Assembly (NCBI GenBank): GCA_917880885.1 | Contig: OU862909.1 | Coordinates: 29,322,851-29,386,850 of the forward strand | Length of the DNA: 64,000 nucleotides | Direction of reading: 5' to 3' | Source of the DNA: Limnephilus marmoratus | Taxonomy: Eukaryota > Arthropoda > Insecta > Trichoptera > Limnephilidae | Part shown: piece by piece, positions 12,020 to 23,505 of the stretch | Position numbering within the stretch: position 1 is the stretch's first letter | Layout: each line of letters starts with the position of its first letter | Translations under genes and position numbers: made by a program | The notes under the pieces: generated by a model | What the model saw: the letters and a program-made list of their open reading frames with translations, nothing else | Databases searched by the model: none | What the model was told of the DNA's origin: nothing

Positions 12020-13555
12020 TATTGATTAAAAGAACTTATTGATTAAACCAAACTATTAACATAGGAACATTTTGTTCCTAGTCTAGTGATCGCAAGATCC
12101 AAATATACCTACCCGTAATAAATTTTACACCGAATAGAGAAACGTACCTGCATAAAAATAAATAAATAAAAATTTAATGATAAAAAATGTCATAATTTAT
12201 GTATAACTTTCCAGTGTTTCCTGTTTTAATGAACTTTAAAGCACCCCACTTAGTTCATGAAAAACCCGTCTTCACCTCAACAACTTCAACAATTTCCTAG
12301 CCAACTTTATCCACTTTTTAGTTAAAACAGCCGTTTGTGGCGCTTAGGTATCCGCTGTATTTGCAATACTAGTTTTCATTCCGTATTGCACATGAAATAA
12401 ATAAATAACTCGTTTCAGTTACCGGGTCACCTGTTTTCTCAATGCAAATAATGGCTTCGTGCTCTAGCCAAACTGAACATTTAACATTTTACCGCAATTG
12501 CAAGTAAATTTCGTCGGTACTGTGATTACAATATGCAAATTTTTAGAATTGTAGGTACTGCTTACGGTTTATGGTGTCAATGCGAATTTGGGGTCAGGTG
12601 AAAATAAGATTCAATATTTTTCTTGGACTGTCTTACAAGTTAACAGTGTCTTAGCTACTAACACAGGATGAAATTATGTTATGAGGTGTAAATTGAAAAG
12701 TTTGAATGTTTAAAACTTAGTAACTTTATTTATCAAGCAGATTTCAACTGCGAAGTTTATCAGAAGACTTGAAACACGCAGGTTAAATTAATATCTCGGA
12801 ACTATGAAGTATTTGCAGGCGACGATCGATGTAATGTATTTAGTTTTTCAAACTGCATGGTCATTGGAAATCTGCGATTCCATGCGCGTGCGTCGGTGTG
12901 ACGATTTGTCAAACACTGCTAGCATTAAAAAATCGTAGTTCCTACACTACCATATGTAATTTCTCTGCACGGATGGACAGAGTGGATGGACCGCCATATG
13001 ACTTTGCCCTGGCATGCACAAATTCACATTTAACATCTCTACTCTGCTGTTATTACGACTCTTTAACTACTTATTTTTTTCTACGTTCGGTTAAATACAA
13101 TTACGAAATCATTTGTACCACCTAAATTTCAAGTCCTTTATTTTGTTATTATGCTGAAATCAATATTTTAACAATATTTTAGGATCTATTGCTATATGTA
13201 AAACGGCAGGACGAGGCATTAAAAAAATTATGCATGCCAATAATACATTAATTTTCTCTCTTTTAATATTAATGTTCAGAATGTATACAAGAGTGTTTAT
13301 ATTGACTTGTAAATATATCAGCACTTCCTTTTACATAATATTTAGTAATATTTTTCTTTACACAGTCAATAGTGTTATGTATGAGAAAATTTTATCGAAC
13401 CTGTGATATTTATATTTACATACCCTTCACAAAATTAAAGCAATTCAAAGTTCAGCAAGTATTTATGTTAGCATTTTGTTGAGCCTTATAAAACCTTTTT
13501 TATATGATATATTCGTACACAGATTTTTTACAATGACATAAATTAGTAAGTAGTT
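12020..13555. other. AT-rich sequence, nothing recognised
   Basis: No repeat or coding signal seen between the family A copy and the hAT element. Confidence 0.5.
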
Positions 13556-13563
13556 ATAATAAT

Positions 13564-14556
13564 CAGCGCCGGATCTGCCATACGTTCAAAAACGTGCAAA
13601 AACCTGGCGCCAACTCCAAAGGGGCGCCGTGAGAAAATAAATATTGTATTAAAATTTAGTTATAATATTCCCTGAATTGTTTAAAAATTACCCATAGTAT
13701 GAAATAATTATTACGCTCTAGCAACATTTTCCAAAGAAACAGAATGCGCACGCATCAAGTTGGTATCAACGGCTTACGAATTTATAGTCTGTTACAGAAT
13801 TTTTTTACAAATTCCATATATTTAGTTTAAACGTAAGATCTATTTTTCCATATATCTTTTACCGTCTTTTACGACGAATAGGTGCGATCCAAATTCAATA
13901 ACCAATCACAGCGCGGTATTTTTGATCGCTCAACACAGGGGAAATGCAAGGTACAAATTTGAGGTTATATTCTTATTATCACTGCTCACTGTCTCTCGTC
14001 GGGACTGCCTGTTGCTAGTCAGAAGCTGTAGATGCTATTCTTGTGTTGTACGTTGCCATGAGAACGTATTTGTAATTGCTTTTTCTAATATTCGCGTAGG
14101 GTATATACGCAGTAAATCTCAAGAATGTCTAATGGACCTAGTTCAGCGAAACCACCCGCATTGTCTCGTAACCTATATTTTAAATCATGGTACGGGCACA
14201 AACAAACCATTCGTTGTATTATTTTAAAGCATAACTTGCAAAGAGTTATTCCTAAAATAATTAAAATAGCACCATAATTTATGTTTACCCAATAGATTCA
14301 GAGAGTATAGGGCTCCTGGCGATCCTCTCTTTAAAAAAAAAAACTAGTGTGAGAGCTACCGCCAGGTCACTTAGAAAAGTTACACCCTTTATATGTCTTG
14401 ATTTTATTTGATAAATTAGTGTAAAAAAAAATAACAATTACATAAAAAAATTTAAAAATTTGGGGTGAACGAATTTTTAATTAAAATAAAAATGTAGGGG
14501 GGGGGCGCCATCGGTACCTACTGCACAGGGCGCCAGATTTCGTAGATCCGGCCCTG
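13564..14556. mobile_element. non-autonomous hAT element with perfect 8-bp target duplication
   Basis: The 993-bp element begins CAGCGCCGGATCTGCC and ends GTAGATCCGGCCCTG. The flanks are ATAATAAT on both sides (13,556-13,563 and 14,557-14,564). CAGGGCCGGAT-type ends and an 8-bp duplication are typical of hAT transposons. A second inverted GGCGCC-rich segment lies inside each end. The largest open frame (101 codons, 13,922) matches nothing I recognise, so a transposase is not apparent. Confidence 0.8.
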
Positions 14557-14948
14557 ATAATAATGTAGTATTTCCACGTGTCGTGTGAGTTTATTCGATG
14601 TATTAGAGCTTTGGTAAATATAGACTTTTGATACGATAAGTTTATATTCCTTGCTGAGAGAATGATCAATCACCAGTCTAACTTAATTTTCAAAGAAAGT
14701 TAAATTGCGCCCCACACGGAAATCGTATCCATGTCCATACAACAAGCACGTTTGCGCATTCAGGACTTTCTTACAACAAAGGAGTTGTGGTTGAGATTGA
14801 GGTAAAAATCAATTTAAAATGTTGACATTAATTAAAAATATTATTTTTTAAATATGTACCTAATCTATATGAATTTTACTAAAACATAAATATTTTTTTG
14901 TACTTTTGTCACCCTCGAGAACAGTCATTTCTACTACTTATTAGTTAT

Positions 14949-15100
14949 TGTGTTCAATAGTTCGGCAATGGAGTGATCTGCCCGTCTCTGTGTTCCCTCT
15001 CTCGTACAAGATGGGTCTTTGCAAGACCCAGGTTCACTCCTGCCTTTTCTCAAAAAGAGCCTACATACAGTAACCTCTAAGATGACTCTCGTGTGGATAT
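14949..15100 (+). pseudogene. second copy of the same LINE RT C-terminal tail
   Basis: This open stretch reads CSIVRQWSDLPVSVFPLSYK and then GLCKTQVHSCLFSKR before TAA. It aligns residue by residue with the tail at 33.6 kb. The 3' hairpin is decayed here (GATGACTCTCGTGTGG only). Confidence 0.55.
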
Positions 15101-15511
15101 CATTTTTTTAAACGGTTACTAAAAATAATTCAAGCAGTAAAGAACCATTTTCAAGAAGAACCATCAAATACAAAAGTTTATATAAACCGATCACCTATAG
15201 ATGTGCAATATTGTGCATACTTCCATATATATTGCCTAACCTTCCTGATCACTTAACTAGTACCGCTAAACCTACTGTGGTCATAAATACAAGACAGGAA
15301 CTTGGAAAAGAGAACTTGTTCGAAAATAAAACTGGATCGTCTTACCATATCATGATAATCTTGAAACAGAAGATACTCACTACATATTGGGACACATAAC
15401 ATAGAAGATAAACAACAAAACATCGAACAGAAAAAAATCTAGTTTCTTCTTCTCCATTGAAAACATCGGGATTTTGGGCACAATGCGTACGATAGCACAA
15501 TGTGATCATTA

Positions 15512-15790
15512 TTGAAAACAATACCATCATCTTCACAAGCCTTAGTCCATTGTTCTGCAGGAACTGGCCGTCAAGATTCCCTTAGATTTGAGCTGATCGG
15601 AATGAGCACTAGGTCAGGACAGTCGTGGACTTCGCTTCTCAGGTTCAAACCGCTGAACAATCGGCGGAAGCGATACCAAAATACCGCGAGGCAGAAGCCG
15701 AAATTTTTGGCTAAAGAAATGGTGATAAATTATTGGAAGTCAATCCACTCTGGACTTATTGATACGTTTATTTCAATAAGTAAATTTCGA
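15512..15790 (+). pseudogene. open frame with an isolated tyrosine-phosphatase signature
   Basis: The frame has no ATG at its start (TTG is the first start-like codon). It contains ALVHCSAGTGRQDS, in which VHCSAGTGR matches the PTP phosphate-binding loop (HCSAGxGR[ST]G) including the nucleophilic Cys and Arg. Nothing before or after resembles the rest of a PTP domain; position +1 after Arg is Gln rather than Thr/Ser. It may be a relic or shuffled exon fragment whose homology ends at an old exon edge. Function is not expected. Confidence 0.3.
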
Positions 15791-15997
15791 TAATATGTAG
15801 GCACATTAAATATTTATTGTGCTTGTAGGTTTGGAACTGAAGGCATCGTACTTTTGAAGTTAGATGATTTTTGATCACACTATGCAAATTATAAAAAAAA
15901 CATATATCTATGTTTTACGGTAAATATTTGTTTACATTTAAATCTTTAATTTTATTGGAATAACGTTTGAAATTTTTGCATAACATGTAATAATTAT

Positions 15998-16395
15998 TCA
16001 TCGAAGAAGAAGATAATGCTAACATATCTAAACGAGAAATGAAACAGAACAAGACACAGAAAATAAATAAAAAAAGGTAACGGTCGCAAGTCCAGCATGG
16101 AATTGAGCTATGGAGGTTACAAATAAATTCGTGAAGAACTTTGTAATAATACAAAAAGATAGTAGCAAAAAAATATGAGAAAACAGTTGAGGATAATTTT
16201 GTTAATTCTGATGTTAAAATATGCGATCGACGAAAATGACGTAGTTGTTAGGAGCGTTGTTCCGGTAAAACAGAGATCCTGAGTTAGTTTCCCGATTGCG
16301 AACGGTGCCTTTTTTTATTTTCTGTGTTTTGTTCTATTTCATGTTTCGTTTAGATTTATTAGTACATGTCTATTATCTTCTTATTCAATGTTTAA
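15998..16395 (+). mobile_element. tRNA-like fold-back element, copy 2
   Basis: The left end ATCGAAGAAGAAGATAATGC and AACAGAACAAGACACAGAAA pair with the right end TTTTCTGTGTTTTGTTCTAT and TATTATCTTCTTATTCAATG. The tRNA-like part (GGTAAAACAGAGATCCTGAG...TTGCGAAC) is decayed. Confidence 0.6.
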
Positions 16396-16399
16396 ATTA

Positions 16400-17630
16400 T
16401 TTCAAAGTTTAGGTGTGTGTTATTAGCGCAGATTTACCAAGACGGATTTATCAAATAAATTGCGACGCAATTAGGTAGGTACACAAAGTGACAATTTTTC
16501 AAAAGTGACAAAGTTAACATAAATAACATTTTATTAACTTCCACGGTAATGTAAAAAGTTTATTGGTAGGTAAACGATTTCTTTTTACGAGCTAAATCGA
16601 AATATTTAAATCGCTCTTTGTCCGTAACACAATGGTTTTAGATCTATTTCATTCGTTTAACGTTTATGCGTACAATAACATCTATAACGATTAGAAATTA
16701 CGCTCTTACAAACGGAGCAGAGTTACAATGTTCTCTATTCTCCAAACAAAAGCTGAAATGTAAGCAAAAAAGAAGATTAGAAAACAAGTTTAGTTTTATT
16801 TATTGAAAGAGATTCTAAACTCAAACAAGTTTTAACTGTCATCAACTTTCCATGTGAAAAATTACGCAACACAAAACGCAAAACACTATAAGCTTGGAAC
16901 TTAACTATTTACGATATGATTTCGCCGAATCTTATGTCATCGACCCACACACTGTGAAATCATGATTAAAAATTAAGAATTTAATTCGTCAGTTCATAAA
17001 CATTGTATTAATCTAAGCCCATGAGGTACAACAAAGAAAATGATTGGTGGAACACAAGCGTTGTCCGAGTAACCGCCAAATATTGCATTGTCTTTTAGTT
17101 CCCGTGACTATTCTTGTTCTTCCCGTGTTGCATTTGACCTCTGTGTGTTTTCCTACATAGCCACCTTCCTAGTTGTCCATCTCACAATGATTAAACTTCA
17201 AAATATTTGTAAACAATGAATAATTGAAAGATTTCAGACCTTGGTTACAACTGCTAGTTGCTATAAAAATGTGCATTAATACTTTTATTTCTTACGTTGT
17301 GCTAAGGCAATAACCTATTATGAAATAAAAATATATATTTTTCTCTGTGTTCAGTAAAAATAAAAACAAACTTGTTTAAATCTACTTCATCACTTCGTAA
17401 GGAATGATATTGAAATTTCCACGTTGCAATAGGGAGAGGAATGGAATATAGAATGCTCTCAACCCTGTCCTGGCAAACACTGTTTGCTCATCCACTTTTA
17501 TACATATTCGTCTATGTATAATTCAAATTCTCGACTGAAAGTATAGCTTATTCACTTGTTTCAAATGATCACGCCATGGCGACATGGGATATTTACGATA
17601 TTTATTTATTTCAACGCCATAAAATGGCTA
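16400..17630. other. AT-rich sequence, nothing recognised
   Basis: No feature seen up to the minisatellite unit. Confidence 0.5.
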
Positions 17631-17681
17631 TTACAATCCGGTGATACATGATACATGATACACAGTGGTACATAGGAGGGT

Positions 17682-17961
17682 AATCTTCTATCTTCTATCT
17701 TCTTCTTCTATCTTCTTCTTCTATCTTCTATCTTCTATCTTCTATCTTCTATCTTCTATCTTCTATCTTCTATCTTCTATCTTCTATCTTCTATCTTCTA
17801 TCTTCTATCTTCTATCTTCTATCTTCTATCTTCTATCTTCTATCTTCTATCTTCTATCTTCTATCTTCTATCTTCTATCTTCTATCTTCTATCTTCTATC
17901 TTCTATCTTCTATCTTCTATCTTCTATCTTCTATCTTCTATCTTCTATCTTCTAACTTCTA
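17682..17961 (+). repeat. (CTTCTAT)n minisatellite, array 1
   Basis: About 280 bp of a 7-bp repeat with a few interruptions near the left end. Seven codons of the array read YLLSSIF in one frame, which creates a long artificial open frame. Confidence 0.95.
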
Positions 17962-18096
17962 TATAAATAAAAATGAATCGCCGAAATGTATGTACGCGCA
18001 TAACTTCCGAACGACTACACCAAATAGGATAATTCTTTTTTTGTTGTGTCAATCCGGTGATACATGATACATGATACACAGTGGTACATAGGAGGG

Positions 18097-18343
18097 TAAT
18101 CTTCTATCTTCTATCTTCTTCTTCTATCTTCTATCTTCTATCTTCTATCTTCTATCTTCTATCTTCTATCTTCTATCTTCTATCTTCTATCTTCTATCTT
18201 CTATCTTCTATCTTCTATCTTCTATCTTCTATCTTCTATCTTCTATCTTCTATCTTCTATCTTCTATCTTCTATCTTCTATCTTCTATCTTCTATCTTCT
18301 ATCTTCTATCTTCTATCTTCTATCTTCTATCTTCTAACTTCTA
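18097..18343 (+). repeat. (CTTCTAT)n minisatellite, array 2
   Basis: About 245 bp of the same heptamer, some 30 bp shorter than array 1, as expected if the arrays change length after duplication of the surrounding unit. Confidence 0.95.
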
Positions 18344-18473
18344 TATAAATAAAAATGAATCGCCGAAATGTATGTACGCGCATAACTTCCGAACGACTAC
18401 ACCAAATAGGATAATTCTTTTTTTGTTGTGTTCGTTATTGTCAGGACAAGGTTTGTATAAAACTACTGGTGAG

Positions 18474-18954
18474 CTCTGGCATTATGAAATTTGTATAAAA
18501 ATGAATCGCCGAAATATATTTACGCGCATAACTTCCGAACGAATGCACCAAATTGGATAATTCTATTTTTGTTGTGTTCTTTATTGTCTGGTGAGCTCTG
18601 GCATTATGAAATTTGTATTAAATAATTGCAATGGGTGGTACGCGAGCTGTTTGAAAACTAAATGTACCGGGAAATAATTTATGGAACGCAGGAGGGGGGG
18701 AGGGGAACCAGGAAGGGAGAGGGGAATCTGGGAGGGGGGAGGGGAACTCGGGAGGGAGTTTGCTGGATGGGGAAGGAGGGGAGTGGAGTGGGAAGAGGGA
18801 AGATGGAGGAGGCGGAGTGGAAACGCGAGAGGGGAAGAGGACGCGGGAGAGGAATGGGGAGGGGGAAGGGGAACGGGACGAATGGGAAAGGACACGCAGG
18901 GAGAAACAATTTCTTTATTAAATGTCATAGCAACGCATGCCGGGTACCAGCTAG
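18474..18954 (+). mobile_element. Helitron-like non-autonomous element
   Basis: It starts with TCTGGCATTATGAAATTTGT (repeated at 18,597), then has a G/A-rich middle of GGGAGGGGAAC units, and ends GCAACGCATGCCGGGTACCA followed by CTAG and T. A GC-rich hairpin-like segment shortly before CTAG-T is how Helitron 3' ends look in insects. The G/A-rich part produces spurious open frames on both strands. Confidence 0.5.
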
Positions 18955-18959
18955 TTACA

Positions 18960-20300
18960 ATGATAATAATGTACATTAGACAAAATACATATGCATGATA
19001 ACAACTAGTATTTAGTTATAGGATGCAAATATGTTTTACAACCAAAAAAAAAGAATATGAGCTCGTACAAAATACACATTTTTATGCAGAGTAAAAATAA
19101 GTAAATAAAGGTGAATTCTTAGAAAAATTCTCAACATCAAGAATAAAATACCTACTTTACTTTTAATTGTACATATTGTTGGATTCTAAGAATTGGCTAA
19201 AATGGAGTAACTTAGTAATGATATTATTCTTACCTTCAGTTGAAATAACTGCAGTTTGAAATGACTACAGGTACTACTAATTAGTTCTGCTTTCAGGGCT
19301 GTCAGTTAGAGAATCAATAATAAATCTTTGGTTTAAAAATAATAATTTTGAAAAAAAAATTATACATTTATTAGCTATCACTTAACTATTCTGTCTGATA
19401 GTGAAGAGGGCATTACCAGAGAAAACCGGAAATACGTCATTTTCAAAAAATATTTTAGACGTATTGACTCTTTTCCACAAAAAATTATAAATGGATTTCG
19501 AAAGATTGTTCTTTTATCTAGCATTCGTATGTAATAAATTTTGAGAATTTTTTAAAATTTTTAATATAATAAGGTTATTCCATAGGTCGTTGGCAGATTT
19601 GTTAAATTTTCAAAAAAGTTTTTGTATTATACCACACCCATTTAAAATAATATAATCATGCAGTAAAATAAATCAATACATTATCTAGCAAAGAATTTTA
19701 ATTTTAGTTTCATTAAAATCATTAAAAAAAATATGTACGTACATGTGTTTCTTGACGAAAATTGGTCCATTTGGGTATTTATTTGCGCACTTACTAACTA
19801 ATATATTTTAGATTTTTTTAACATTCTTATTAAATTTAGACATTATTGAAAAATGATAAATGCTTATAATCAAAAAATAACTACAAAAAGTACACTATTT
19901 TAATAGTTTTATCATCACGCCTTTCAGCATTTTTGGATGAAGGTATAAATTAAAGCTAATTTGAATTGAAATAAATTCGATATTGAGTTATAATTTAAAA
20001 AAGCTGGTACAGAGAATAATTAATCTTTCTCATTGTAACCGCCCTGCACGATCAGAAGAACAACTTTCGACGAAATGTGGATTTTCGTCCGCTGGCCTGG
20101 TTAAACGCTCTTAAAAATGAAGTAAGTAGTTTGGAATCTATATTAGAGTATGATATAGACGCCGTGCAGACGAACACTATTATACGTAACATTAATTATT
20201 GTGATTGAGGTATGATATTATAGCCTTCTTATAACTATATTCGGTGCAGTTGAACAGATCATATCTTTAACAATTCGTTCACACAACTTATGTTATCCGG
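18960..20300. other. AT-rich sequence, nothing recognised
   Basis: Very AT-rich; no coding frame or repeat recognised. Confidence 0.5.
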
Positions 20301-20308
20301 CACTCATG

Positions 20309-20736
20309 CAATTTGGAAAGGCGGATAAGGGTACCGCCACCCCGGGAACCGTGTATTGGATAGTCAACATCTCTGCCGTAGGGGTTCGCAACTGAGTGAT
20401 TTGGTGATCGATTCATGAGGTGAGGTTTGTCCGGGTCTTGACGGTGGATGCATCTGCCCACGAACTATGTGACGAGCCAGATCGGGAGAGGCCGGTATGT
20501 GGAGACCCTTTGCCCTACCTAGCTGGTCTCTCATGACCCATCGTCTTACACCTCCGTCACTCCTGGACACATTGACCCCTAGATTCTACCCACCTCTCAT
20601 AAATTTTCCTTCTCAAAACTTCCTCTCCTTCCTTTCCTTAAAAACCCTCCACAGTGTCCGCAGAGATGACATAGGCCCTGAAGGAAATTATTTCCCTCAT
20701 GGCCTCCTGTGTAAGGCTGGGGTGAACAAAGAAAAG
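20309..20736 (+). mobile_element. SINE-like family A, full length, diverged
   Basis: It contains the 5' end CAATTTGGAAAGGCGGATA, GGTACCGCCACCCCGGGAACC, and the 3' module ending GGCCTCCTGTGTAAGGC. The hairpin arms carry mismatches (GGCCCTGAAGG / CCCTCATGGCC). Confidence 0.65.
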
Positions 20737-21230
20737 ATTCCTAACCAACACAGTGAAACCATTTTTTTTCTTCAACAGAGTCGTGAATGATATTTCATAA
20801 AAGTCATAAATATAATTTCCTTAAAAAAATATAATTCTGTTACCATGCGGGTCAAGACAAATTTTAGACTGTTTCACAAAGCTGGACGAATAAAAAAAAT
20901 TATAAGTTGACCTTTCGATTAAAACTAACAATTCAAAATATTTTCAAACCCGCATAAAAGTATTGACGAAAAATATTGTTGGTAATATGCCTTGCCGGTT
21001 TAAACGGAATACATTATGCTCCTTAATCATCGAAACAACCAATTAAAAGGAAACAAATTGATAAGATAATGATAATCTTCGAAAGATTAGTTTAATTTAC
21101 GCTAAGTATACCCTTTCAACATCGGAAACCGGCATCACGCAATCTAACAAATAGATTGCAGTAATTAAAACAAAGCTTGGTTCGCTACTCTTCAAGGGTA
21201 CATGAACTTTATGATTTTCACAGTTACACT

Positions 21231-21396
21231 AGGGCGATACTGAGAGTGTCTTCCACTCTCGAACGTGCGTACGATATACCTACCACTTTAAATGAATGAA
21301 TTGTAAAATAACACAAAATTTATTTGAGCACGCCGGAATTCGAACCCACGACCTTCGATTGCTAGTCGAGAGCCTTACTCCTCGACCACGGAGGTG
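21231..21396 (-). mobile_element. SINE family B head and body fragment
   Basis: The complement reads CCTCCGTGGTCGAGGAGTAA and GGGTTCGAATTCCGG, the best preserved B-box in the window, then the ACTCTCAGTATCGCCC body. A plus-strand copy lies 120 bp to the right, giving a head-to-head pair. Confidence 0.6.
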
Positions 21397-21517
21397 GTCA
21401 ATGGTGAATAAAAAGTGTTATTAGTTATAAGTGTAATTTTATATCATAGAATTTGTTTCTTAAGCCTTACCAACCAAAAATGTTATATATTTTGTAATGT
21501 TTAACATTGAAGGAGAA

Positions 21518-21866
21518 GCGTGACGCGCCTAAAGGCTCTCGTCTATCAATCCGGAGGTCGCGGGTTCAAATCCTGCATTTTATGTCATTATTAGTACTAT
21601 TTAAAAAATATATCGAGTATTTGCAGCACGTTCCAGAGTAGAAGATACTCTCGTATCGCCCTGGTAAGTCCACCATTCAGAATTGATTCGTTGCTTGAAA
21701 TAACCGTGTTTGGTGACTAGAATTGAATAGCCAGGTACTTCATGAACATATTCTAACCTATTTTCTTCCCCTCTCTACTACCTTCAGCCTCACGATATAC
21801 TCCAATTGGAGATGCTACGGTCTCACTGGTTCCAGATGGTTAGGAGCAGATGGGACTCTTGTGTTT
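21518..21866 (+). mobile_element. SINE family B, plus copy of a head-to-head pair
   Basis: Partial head (GGCTCTCGTCTATCAATC, GGTCGCGGGTTCAAATCC), complete body (AGAAGATACTCTCGTATCGC) and 3' third ending GATGGGACTCTTGTG. Confidence 0.6.
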
Positions 21867-21924
21867 CAAATAAAAAGATTTAAAAAATAAAAAAGGTAAG
21901 ATGCTTTTAATAAATCAAAACTAC

Positions 21925-22500
21925 ACGAAACAGAACGCAGATGCAGAAAATAAAAGACAACGGTCACAACCGAGAATCGCACCCAGGATCTCTATCTTAC
22001 CGGGACAATGCCTTTAACAATTTGGGAGGCGGGAATGGATACCGCCGCCCAGGGAACCTTTATTGGATAACCAACACCTCTGCCATAGGTCACCCCAAGT
22101 GGTTCGCTACGTTTGGTGATTTAGCAGGGGTGCCCGGGTTCATGGGGTGAGGTTTGTCTAGGTCTTGGAGGCGGATGACTAGGACACACTGAACCCCAGA
22201 TTCCTACCCACCCCTTAAACCCTTTTCCTTCCCAGAACTCTCCTTTCCTTCCTTTCCTTAAAAAACCCTCTACACAGCATCCCTAAAGATGACGTAGGCC
22301 CTAAGGGAAATTATTTTCTAAAAAAAAAAAAAAGAAACTACTCGGTCATTATTTTATGTAATTTTCGTCGATATCATAACGCAATCCTAGAAATACCAAT
22401 ATTATCCTCAACTGATTTCCAAATATTTTTGCTGCCATATTTGTATGATTACAAAGTTCTATATGAATTTATTTGTAACATAGATAGTGACTCGGATACG
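21925..22500 (-). mobile_element. tRNA-like fold-back element, copy 3, split by a SINE
   Basis: The left piece 21,925-22,017 has CAGAAAATAAAAGACAACGG and CCAGGATCTCTATCTTACCG. The right piece 22,334-22,500 matches the complement of the 16.09-16.25 kb interior (TTTTCGTCGATATCATAACG, ATTATCCTCAACTG). The family A copy at 22,018-22,333 separates them. Confidence 0.6.
22018..22333 (+). mobile_element. SINE-like family A, short subfamily, nested in a fold-back element
   Basis: It has the intact 5' end, then an internal deletion of about 130 bp joining GGCGGATGA to GGACACACTGAACCCC. The deletion is shared with the copies at 41,351 and 51,856. The right arm of the hairpin is replaced by poly(A). 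It splits a copy of the tRNA-like fold-back family. Confidence 0.65.
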
Positions 22501-23148
22501 ACTTTCCATTTTTTATTTAATTATTTAGAATGAATATTATTTTTTTGTAATAATTTTATTAATGTCATAAGTAATACCCAAAAATTTAATATTTAATCAT
22601 CATAATAAGAATATAAAATTAATACATCTGTGAACATGGAACAAAACAAGAATTATTTGAGTACGTCAAAAATTACAATATTATTCTTGTAAAGATTCTT
22701 AGCAAAGCGTCAAAAAATATAAATTTCAAACTTCTTACATTGTCTTCCAATCTTACTTCTAACCACAAACTTGTGACGTTGTTTTGTTTCTAAAGAAAGG
22801 TATAATTATTTATGGGCAAATTAGAAATTAGAAACTGATGGATACAAGTAGGAGGGAATTGTCAAATTTAATGAGAAAAACCACTAATTAATTTTGTTAA
22901 ACAATTTTCATACATTTTGATTAATAATTAGTTTTAAATAATGTTCTAGCATGCTATTTATTAGATGATAAATAACATGCTATAATTTTGTAATAATCTC
23001 TGTAATATATTGGTGTACAACTGCTGCTTTATGGAGACCATACAACATGAGGAATTAACTACAGTGAAATTTTGATGCGTTTTATAAAGATCTCGTAACA
23101 AATCGATTTAATTTTGTTGTATGCTATAAATTAATCTTCAAGTTGTTA

Positions 23149-23505
23149 CGGGACGTATTTGACTTACTTTAACCAGCTATTCCTGATATAGGCAGGGGTA
23201 AAATATTAAATTCTAGTCTCCGGTGATATTTTTAATGTTGTTTTTGTTCAACTTAAAGCTTAAAACATCTGTGAGAATTAGACAGTAAGGGTCGGGGTAA
23301 GGGGTTGATTGGTTACTCAGCCGAGTGACCAGTGATGACGTGTGGAAGATTTTTTTTTCAGATCTTGAGGAAAAAAATTTTAAAGAAAAAGACATCTAAA
23401 AAGTCACCTGAGAAAAAAATTTCTTGTACGGTTTTTACCCCAAATAAAGTCAGGAATCACTGGTTAAAATAAGTCAAGTGCGTCGCCTAACACCGTGTGT
23501 ATAAA
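23149..23505. mobile_element. diverged copy of the 351-bp MITE
   Basis: GGGACGTATTTGACTTACTT at the left pairs with AAGTCAAGTGCGTCGCC at the right. The centre TTACTCAGCCGAGTGACC is the reverse complement of the centre at 10.68 kb, so this copy is inverted relative to it. Confidence 0.6.

Larger units (their letters stand above)
17634..18429 (+). repeat. tandem duplication of a 416-bp unit containing a heptamer minisatellite
   Basis: The unit starts CAATCCGGTGATACATGATA at 17,634 and again at 18,050. Each unit has an identical leader (CAGTGGTACATAGGAGGGTA), a heptamer array, and an identical trailer (AAAAATGAATCGCCGAAATG to TTTTTTTGTTGTGT). Confidence 0.85.

Noticed and set aside
13922..14227. 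101-codon frame inside the hAT element as a transposase
   Set aside because: No hAT dimerisation or RNase H-like motif; too short.
17665..18560. Long open frames reading repeated YLLSSIF
   Set aside because: They are produced by the heptamer minisatellite; no real protein signal.
18581..18998. Overlapping 76-131-codon frames rich in Gly/Arg/Glu or Pro/Ser/Leu
   Set aside because: Purine-strand low-complexity sequence of the Helitron-like element, open on both strands.
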